DNA from: Alopecurus myosuroides
Lineage: Eukaryota > Streptophyta > Magnoliopsida > Poales > Poaceae
DNA length: 64,000 nucleotides
Assembly: GCA_028641055.1 (NCBI GenBank)
Contig: CM054058.1
Location: 498,807,919-498,871,918, forward strand
Reading direction: 5' to 3'
Under the pieces are notes generated by a model that was given only the letters and a program-made list of their open reading frames with translations, did no database searches and had not been told where the DNA came from. Of this stretch, positions 55,297-64,000 are shown one piece after another. Numbering within the stretch: the stretch's first letter is position 1; each line of letters starts with the position of its first letter. A program made the translations under genes and the position numbers.

Positions 55297-58223
55297 TTCA
55301 ACGAAAAATAATAGTTTCTTAGTGAACATTGTTAGTTGTACCAATATGAATCTTTGTGTGGAATATGGTCACATTTAAACAAACTATTTTATGGATGTGG
55401 CCAAAACATCCGTCATTTCGCCCGAAAGCCATGAATCTTCGTAAGAGATAGCTCATTTATGTGAACACATTTTCCACCAAATTGTCGTATTCCAAGTTTA
55501 TTATTTTTGGTGGATACTAGGACATATATAACAACACCACGCGAAGATCTTGCATCGTTTCGAGTTTTTTTTTGAATTTTCTGGAATTTTCAAAGCCGGT
55601 TTCGAAAAACGGTCAAAACGGGGGACATGACCGTTCGTACCTAGGTGTTGAATATTGATGAACTCTTGGTGTATCTATGTTTAAATAGGTACTTGGGTGC
55701 CTAAAAATGATTTTCTTAAAAAATAAAGAGAAAACTACGAGGCACCTGTAGTTCAAATTTGGCCCGGTTTCAGCTGAATCGGCAGAAATTTGTGTTTTTC
55801 AAATGAGGTGTATTTTGAGCTATTGAGAGGTAGTAAGTTTGTTATTTGTAGATCAAACATGACATAATATATTTAGAATTTTACTTTGTACATTTTTGCA
55901 ACATATTTTGTGTATGTGCTTCACAAAAATAGCCAGTTTTGACACTCCGGAAAGGGAAAATGGTATTTTTATTCAACGAAAAATAAAACTTTCTTCGTGA
56001 ACATTGTTAGTTGTACCAATATGCATATTTGTGTGGAATATGGTCACATTTAAGCAAACTATGCCATGGATGTGGCCATAACACCCGTCATTTCGACCGA
56101 AAGCCATGAATCTTCGTACGAGATAGCTCATTTCTGTGAACACATTTTCCACCAAATTATCGTATTCCAAGTTTATTATTTTTTTGGATACTAGGACATA
56201 TATAACAACACCACGCGAAGATCTTGCATCGTTTCGAGTTTTTTTGAATTTTCTGGAATTTTCTAAGCCGGTTTCGGAAAACGGTCAAAACAGGGGTATT
56301 GACCGTTCGTACCTAGGGGTTGAATCTTGATGAACTATTGGTGTATCTATGTTGAAATAGGTACTTGGGTACCTAAAAAATTATTTTTGCAAAAAATAAA
56401 GAGAAAACTACGAGGCACCTGTAGTTCAAATTTGGCCCGGTTTCAGCTGAATCGGCAGAAACTTGTCTTTTTCAAAGGAGGTTTATTTTGAGCTATTGAG
56501 AGGCAGTAAGTTTGTTATTTGTAGATAAAACATGACATAATATATTTAGAATTTTACTTTTTACATTTTTGCAACATATTTTGTGTATGTGCTTCACAAA
56601 ACAAGCCAGTTTTGACACTCCGGGAATGGAAAATGGTATTTTTATTCAACGAAAAATAAAACTTTCTTCGTAAATATTGTTAGTTGATCCAATATGCATC
56701 TTTGTGTGGAATATGGTCACATTTAAACAAACTATGCCATGGATGTGGCCAAAACATCCGTCATTTCGACCGAAAGCCATGAATCTTCGTACGAGATAGC
56801 TCATTTCTGTGAACACATTTTCCACCAAATTATCGTATTCCAAGTTTATTATTTTTTGTGTATACTAGGACATATATAACAACACTATGCGAAGATCTTG
56901 CATCATTTCGAGTTTTTTTTGAATTTTCTGGAATTTTCTAAGCCGATTTCGGAAAACGGTCAAAACGGGGGACATGACCGTTCGTACCTAGGGGTTGAAT
57001 CTTGATGAAATATTTGTGTATCTATGTTGAAGTAGGTACTTGGGTACCTAAAAATGATTTTTTCAAAAAATAAAAATAAAACTACGAGGCACCTGTAGTT
57101 CAAATTTGGCCCGGTTTTAGCTGAATCGGCAGAAACTTGTCTTTTTCAAAGGAGGTGTATTTTGAGCTATTGAGAGCCATTAAGTTGGTTATTTGTATAT
57201 CAAACATGACATAATATATTTAGAATTTTACTTTGTTCATTTTTGCAACATATTTTGTGTATGTGCTTCACAAAACAAGCCAGTTTTGACACTCCGGGAA
57301 TGGAAAATGGTATTTTTATTCAACGAAAAATAAAACTTTCTTCGTAAATATTGTTAGTTGTTCCAATATGCATATTTGTGTGGAATATGGTCACATTTAA
57401 ACAAACTATGCCATGGATGTGGCCAAAACATCCGTCATTTCGACCGAAAGCCATGAATCTTCGTACGAGATAGCTCATTTCTGTGAACACATTTTCCACC
57501 AAATTGTCGTATTCCAAGTTTATTATTTTTTGTGGATTCTAAGACATATATAACAACACCATGCGAAGATCTTGCATCGTTTCGAGTTTTTTTGAATTTT
57601 CTGGAATTTTCTAAGCCGATTTCGGAAAACGCTCAAAACGGGGGACATGCCCGTTCGTACCTAGGGGTTGAATCTTGATGAACTCTTTGTGTATCTATGT
57701 TGAAGTAGGTACTTGGGTACCTAAAAATGATTTTTTCAAAAAATAAAGAAAAAACTACGAGGCACCTGTAGTTCAAATTTGGCCCGGTTTCAGCGGAATC
57801 GGCAGAAATTTGTCTTTTTCGGAAGAGGTGTATTTTGAGCTATTGAGAGGTAGTAATTTTGTTATTTGTAGATCAAATATGACATAATATATTTAGAATT
57901 TTACTTTGTACATTTTTGCAACATATTTTGTGTATGTGCTTCACAAAATAACTCAGTTTTGACACCCCGGAAATGGAAAATGGTATTTTTATTCAACGAA
58001 AAATAAAACTTTCTTCGTGAACATTGTTAGTTGTACCAACATGCATCTTTGTGTGGAATATGGCCACATTTAAACAAACTATGCCATGGATGTGGCCATA
58101 ACATCCGTCATTTGGCCCGAAAGCCATGAATCTTCGTAGGAGATAGCTCATTTATGTGAACACATTTTCACCAAATTGTCGTATTCCAAGTTTACATTTT
58201 TGGTGGATACTAGGACATATATA
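55297..58223. repeat. CACTA tandem array, copy B
   Basis: A partial first unit plus four units starting near 55610, 56281, 56956 and 57629, each matching the corresponding copy-A unit rather than its neighbours. Confidence 0.9.
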
Positions 58224-58246
58224 ATCTTTGTCAACATTGTTCGTAG

Positions 58247-61227
58247 TTCCAAGATACATATTTATGTAGATAATGGGCTGTGATCAGCTCTACCGCGAGA
58301 GACATCTTTAGTTTCAGAGTTTCACTTCATATCAACATTTATCTTTATCCATTAAACTAAACTACATTAGTGATCAACAGTGAAAGACTTGGATTCTTCA
58401 CTTTAGTATTAGAGTTGCTTTGTTTGCAAAAATAGAAGATCTAAGCTTTTAGAAGATAGATTTTCTAATGTTTTGTTCCGTCCATTTTTTGTACAATGTT
58501 CTCATGAATATTGTCCACAGAAACGTAAAAAGCAATTATATAACATGTATCGTCGCGTTGTAATTCAAAGTATATGTCTCCAGCAAAGCAAAACTCAAAG
58601 GAAAAATTCCCTCCTTATTTTGGCACACAGCGGTAACTTCTTCCCGCTCCTCATTTTTCGGAGCTGAAATGACGGAATGCCCTAACAGATTCAGAAGCGC
58701 ACCACCCAAAGAAGGAGGGGCAATTTCGTAAAATCTTTGAGGCCACCAAATAAACCCCATCCGAACCGTCCCTCTCCCCATGCCCTCTCGAACCCTAGCC
58801 GCACCCACACCTCCCTCCATTCGATCTGCAAGAGCTCCTGTCGCCGCCACCTAGGATCTGCCTGAGCTGCTCCGGTCGTCTCAGCCTTACTCTCCACCAC
58901 CTCCCCCTCAGATCCACCGGAGAGGTGGCCGCCACCACGACGACGGGAACAACCTCGTCCATCCACCGACTGCTTCCCTCCCTCTGTCCGCCGCCACGCT
59001 CTCTTCTTCTCTCCGATGTCACCACAAACGAGTCTAGCTCGCTCCTCGTCGCCTTCTCCTCGTCGACCGATTCCGCTGTCACCACAAAGGAGTCTACCCC
59101 AAGCCGTTTTGACCGATTCCGCCGCGCCGTGAGCGGATCTACCCCAAGCCTTCAGATCCAATCCGCCCCTCCCACCACCGATCCAGTCCTATCCCCCCAT
59201 CGGCCACCTCCGCTCATCCTTCTCTTCTCTGTAATTGTTGAGCTCTCTGTTTGGGTCCTGTGGTGCATGGGTTGGCAGAAATACATGAGGAGGAAGGGTC
59301 ACGGGACAGGGAGGAGGAAGCCTGGGGAAGGAGGGAGGAGTGCTGGGGCTGCTGGGCTGCGTCCATGAGGTGGTGGCGGCGGTGGCGTCGTCGTGGGGTC
59401 CGATGAGCGGCGTGGGGTCCCGGGTGAAGCGGCTCCAAGGCTCGCCCAAAGGCGCGTCGACGCGCTCCCTTGCTACACATACTGCAAGTCCCGCGTCGGC
59501 CTCTGGAACTGATCCGTGCCCTTGTCCTCTCCTCCTTGCCATGGGACTGCTCCCTTGTCCTCCCTCCCTGCCATGGGACTGCTCCCTTCTCTCTGCATAT
59601 TTGTTGCCTGCTACCTGTTTGGTTTCTTGATTGCCATGTCAAATAAGTACTCAAGTGCAGATCCTCTATCTTAGCAATTAGAAATGCTAACCTGTTTTTG
59701 TCAATACTTCTGTTGTTGAAACCATGATGTGTTCTTGCCTCTAGAAGATGGCCTGAGGGTGCTTGTTATGTATGTTATTGTTTATGGATGCTCTGCTTGA
59801 TGTTCTTGCAGGCTGCTCTTGTGCCTTATTGTGTATTGCATTGCTCGTGTTATGTTGCGAGCATCCATAGTAATGGAGACCCATAGTGCAACCAGAAGAA
59901 GCTCATCTGTCGCAAGTAATACATAAACCCCTGCACTGTTCTCAAATTAGCTACCTTTTGTTGATAAATACCTCATTCTGCTGTGCCATAGTCTGAACTG
60001 TGAACTTTCCCGCTGGATAAAAATGATGCTTTGTGTGATGTGCTTGTAACAGGGCATGATTTGCATGTGTCTAATTTGTCTGGTCTTTATGCTTTATAAA
60101 TGTATGTTTACGATTTCATCAACAGCCAAGGAATTCAGAGATATATCATCTTGGAGGCTACTTAATTATTTGTTTACTAGTACTGTGATAGTTGATAAGA
60201 AAAAACAAATCTTAGTGCCATCTACCTTGTTTGATTTGGTTCAGCAGTCACTTATTTCTCACAGGCGGGCACATGATTCTTAGCATTTTGGGATGCTAAA
60301 TACACAGTAGCTCATGTTCCATTAGGTTTCTGCTTGTCCATCTTCTCACGCTGGTTGTGTGGATTTTCTGATTGGACGTTTGTCATTTGTGAATTCAGCC
60401 TAAAAGGCAACACTTGCTCTCTAAACTGCTAAGTTGAAACGCACTGCTGCTATAACAAGTGTGCTAATTCTTTTGTGAACTGTCATGCACATCAAGGGGA
60501 ATCAAGTAGGAGTTGGATGCGTTGCACTAGGAGAGGACGCCCTCAAACCCGGAGATCCCAGCATTGTCCTCAAGTGAGGCAGCAGCCAGGTAATCTCACT
60601 CCTCTTCCCAACCCTGCTGGTTTGGTACCTATGCCGATGCTATATCGACTACTGTGTATCGTAAACGCTAGGAGTAGCAGGTGCTTAGGGATGACTAGAA
60701 ATCTTGCTAAAAAAATGCATTATATGTCACCCTTATTGACTTTATCTAGACTTGTGCTAGTAGTATTTAGTTATTGCATGTTGCCTGTGGTTATATACTT
60801 TTAGAACTGCAGTCCATAATACCTAGAACGCAGGAGAAGAAATTTGGGTTGTTTAGTAATGGCAAACATTGTTTAGTATTTTGGTATTGCATTGTTTTAC
60901 TTTTAGAACTGCAGTACATATTTTAGTGGGAGTTTAAACTGAATGATGCTTAAGCGAAACAGTAGGTAGCATATGATGCTCTACATTCTTAAAATATTGT
61001 TCTTGATGTTCTTAGTTTCCTCATCATGTAATTTTTTTTCCAGTCAAATCATTCACAAGATTGAAGTGCAACCGATGATTGAGCTACATCGCACCTCCTT
61101 CTCGTGTTGTGCTCGCCCATCACAAGCATGCCACAGCTCCGACGCATCGCCAACAGCTCGACCATCCTGATGCATGGACATCCATTTTGCACACTTCTGT
61201 ATATGTGTATAGTGTTGTAAGAATGTA
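58247..61227 (+). other. Unrecognised CACTA cargo, copy B
   Basis: Duplicate of 36660-39640. Open frames and intron-like junctions are the same as in copy A, with no difference seen by eye. Confidence 0.35.
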
Positions 61228-61908
61228 TTGTTTGTAATGTACTGTTTATCAAAATGCTGGTTCAAATGAGATGACTGTAATGCAAGTGGCATGAAATTCT
61301 TCTGTGTAGATGATTGTTGGATATTCAGTTTGCTTGACTGAAAGTTTGTATTTGGTAAACAGCAAAAGGCCTCGGCCCAAACTGTAATGTACGTAAATCT
61401 GGCCAGTCTGAAAAAGTAATGCCCCGTAAAAGGCCATAATCTGCTGTAGAATGCAGCTATTGATAATTACTGATAATTACCTAAAATCATTACTGGATCA
61501 TAAAAAGGCCCAGGCCCAGAATGTATCGGAAAAGAACGATCAAGCTAAAAAAAATCAGGCTGCAGAAATATACTAAATGGGCTAAATAGTTGGGCTTGGC
61601 CTGTTTAGAGTAGTTGTATGGATTGGGCTGATTTCGATATATGACTTTCTTATTTGGTCATGATTTTGCCACGTAGGATTGGCCATGTAGGATCTGACGT
61701 GGCTATCGCAGGACATGCCATGACCAAAAAAATTGGTTGGTCATGCACAACTACATGACCATCCCATTCAATTAGTCATTGACGATCAAATAAGACGCTC
61801 GGTATGTGACTTTCCATTTTTGGTCAAAAAGGGGTCATGAATGAAACTACGTGACCTTCCAGTGACAAAAATTGAGGGTCATGTATCAACATATTTCTTG
61901 TAGTGCCC

Positions 61909-62472
61909 GTGGACACCTCTTCCTCCATCCACGCCGACGCCAACAAGAGATATACCCTCCTACCGTCAAGGAGGAGCCTCAGGAGGAGGACGTCTACCAT
62001 GTCTCGTCGCCTCTGCACAACCCGCTCGATGATGACATCCGCATCCTCCTGTGGGCACGATGGAGGAGGAAATATTGGGCCTCATGACCACGATCCACTC
62101 TACGACGTAGATGGCCGCCTCCAGCAGCCACAGTTCTCAGGATGGCACCTCTAGCAGCCGTGCCACATCCTCCTACAACGTTGTGATCGTTGACGATGAC
62201 AATGACTCTGAGTTCGACGGGAGCGCCAATGATGACAAGGAATAAGCTAGGCTTAGGTTTAGTCCGGGGAAATTGTAATTTTGTTCAAACTATTGTAAAA
62301 TATTTCAAAATTTTAATGAAATTTACAAATTTTACTTATTTTTTGTGTTCAAATATTTTTTATTGTTTGGCGGACACATGTACGACGCCCCCCAAAGATG
62401 GCACAATTGGGGGGGGGGAGGGGGGAGGGTCGGACATATATATATTTGATGAGTGCCGGGGTGGATATGCTC
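61909..62472 (+). mobile_element. PIF/Harbinger-like right part, copy B
   Basis: Duplicate of 40322-40885, ending at TTA 62473-62475. One substitution (CTCCTACAACG for CTCCTCCAACG) was noticed. Confidence 0.4.
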
Positions 62473-62475
62473 TTA

Positions 62476-63359
62476 GGACTATATCCGTATAGTGGATGTC
62501 GTGTGTGGGCATGAATGGAGCGAAACTCTGAACTCTCTCGACCTTGTTCATTTGAACCCTTAGTCATACTGCTTCCGATTTGATCTCAAACCCCAATTCC
62601 CTCTCAAATCCTCCTTCTTACCTACTAGCTGCCCCAATTTGTGAATTTTTTTCGTATTTGAACTTTGTATCTCCTGTAGATAGGCCGACGGGCCTTCCTA
62701 TTCACTGGAAGTGGAAGATGGGTTGTTGGGCTGCCTTGTAGAGGCATAAGATTTTCCTATGAAAGTTCAGCATCTTTAATCTCTAGAGCCTTTTCTGGCA
62801 GCTGCAACACCTTGATCGCAGTGAAAGGGGTTGCCCTCTAATCATCTTACAGGGGCTTTGTAGCCCTTGGCTTGTACCACGGCTCAAGGGTGACCAACAT
62901 AGGGACCAAGTTGAAAGCATCATTCTTTTATGAGCTTCTTGTACTGCATCTAACCATATCAAACTTGAGTGCCCTTTTCATCAGAGAAATCATGATAGGG
63001 GTGGGAACAACATTCTTACAAACTAGCTCTGGGCCAAAGTCAATATAACTGTAGTTTGAAGAAATAGCATTATCAATGGTCCAAGCCAAAGAGAGAGGTC
63101 TTTGAAGTTTGGAAAAAAATAAAATTTGCCATATTTCTGATAAAATTATCAGTATAAACAAGCAAAGGATCGGGTTGCAAGAGTCAGAATAACTCGATGT
63201 TATTTTGTTGACCAGGAGCGGGAACAAGGCCACTGAATGTGCATCTAGTTCCCGAATATGTTTTCGTATTTGATGATAATACAATTAGCCTCTCTAACCA
63301 AGTAAGTGTATCCAAGTTTGTAGGTATTTATCACGGTTAAGTTCCCCAAAATAAATAAC
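62476..63359. other. Unassigned DNA, copy B
   Basis: Duplicate of 40889-41772, including the 118-codon minus-strand frame at 62928-63284. No function recognised. Confidence 0.3.
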
Positions 63360-64000
63360 TGTCGAATTTTGAATGGGGGAATCTTTTCAGGTAATGTGTG
63401 GTAGTACCACCCGGAGGATCGGTAGTCTTGGTGGATAACGAGGCTCGACAGTTTCTAGGTGTCCACGAGATAGAAGGTCTGCGCGCCGTCCCGGAAGTGC
63501 TCTGATAGTGCCCCGATAGTGCTTCCCTCCCGGTAGTGCCACAGCTTTGGCCGGTAGTACCAGGGGACCGGTGGTTCTATGGCTACTACCTAGATCACGT
63601 TGCCACGAGGCAGAAGGTTACTGGATGTAATGCGGTAGTGAACCGGTAGTGGCCCGATATTACTCTAATTCCAATACTACCGGAGATTCAGCAAGCCCTA
63701 CCGGCTGGCGCTGAAGAAAAGATAAGCTAATGTGAACATTTCCCTGAAGATCCACCAATAGTACCGCCTCTATGGAAGCTGCTCCAACGTCAAGATTCTA
63801 ACGAGGGTATTTAAGAGAGGTATTCTTTCCTTAGAAGACCAAACTTCACCCATTCTCTCTCCTAGCCATTAATGCAAGTTTCAACCTACAAGTTTTCCCT
63901 CTCCAACCACCCAATCGACTCAAAACTTTGTGGAGAACTTGAGGAAACCAAGATCCATGATTCCACCAAAGGAATTGAAAATCCATCCACAACATCCTAT
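63360..64000 (+). repeat. LTR of older retrotransposon, copy B, cut by window end
   Basis: Duplicate of the first 641 bp of the LTR at 41773-42933. The sequence runs off the window. Confidence 0.65.

Larger units (their letters stand above)
55297..61905. mobile_element. CACTA element, duplicated right part
   Basis: Lacks the left terminus and the tRNA-like module. It retains most of the tandem array, the cargo region and the right terminus ...CTTGTAGTG (61905). The base after CG/CC differs from copy A (TAGTGCCCG versus TAGTGCGCG), altering the former CGC target duplication. Confidence 0.9.
55297..64000 (+). repeat. Large direct duplication, copy B
   Basis: Repeats 33713-42413 at near identity to the window end. 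The junction shows short similarity between the two parents (ATTTTT-x-TTCAACG at about 33707-33719 and 55290-55303). I noted about a dozen differences, most of them within the tandem array. Confidence 0.97.

Overview
The window is nuclear DNA of a Triticeae grass (wheat, Aegilops or barley group). The evidence is a BARE-1/Angela/WIS-type Copia LTR followed by the PBS TGGTATCAGAGCC, other grass-style Copia, Gypsy, CACTA, hAT and LINE elements nested in each other, and a GC-rich grass tau-class glutathione S-transferase (GST). It is almost entirely transposable-element DNA. The only convincing host gene is an intact GST at 21042-21752. A second copy at 26357-27047 is broken by a 4-bp insertion. 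I see no convincing functional tRNA or rRNA gene, no CRISPR array, and nothing bacterial or organellar.

Layout. 1-4465 and 8864-~9955 are non-coding DNA of an old, probably LTR-type element. A complete hAT transposon (4466-8863, 8-bp target duplication GTTCTATC) splits it and carries an apparently intact four-exon transposase gene. ~9956-14978 is a decayed LINE. 15068-15651 is a PIF/Harbinger-like element with a short coding tail. 15655-18360 holds AT-rich filler, an LTR-like repeat and a decayed Gypsy gag. 18360-21041 is unassigned repeat DNA. 21042-27345 is the GST pair, separated by two retroposons with target duplications, another TIR-like element and a LINE tail. 27346-32222 is a full-length but defective Copia on the minus strand (TSD GGGCT). 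32431-40318 is a non-autonomous CACTA (TSD CGC) with about five 673-bp tandem units, a tRNA-like module and an unknown spliced-looking cargo. 40322-40885 is the right half of another PIF-like element. 41773-51166 is an older LTR retrotransposon, interrupted by a younger Copia at 43662-50358 (TSD TTAAA). 51167-54450 is the BARE-like LTR and leader, and 54451-55296 is a Gypsy-type LTR and internal start.

At 55297 the sequence jumps back to the CACTA tandem array. From there to the window end it repeats 33713-42413 almost base for base. The simplest reading is a direct tandem duplication with a unit of about 21,584 bp, or an assembly duplication that looks like one.

Functionally, the hAT is the only element here with an unbroken transposase, both termini and a perfect target duplication. 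The minus-strand Copia at 43662-50358 encodes the first residues of Gag inside its LTR, with a predicted intron across the LTR/internal junction. The GSTs share an inverted TGACG palindrome upstream, a plausible TGA-bZIP (as-1/ocs-like) stress-response site. All calls come from reading the sequence. Family names are given only where termini or motifs support them.
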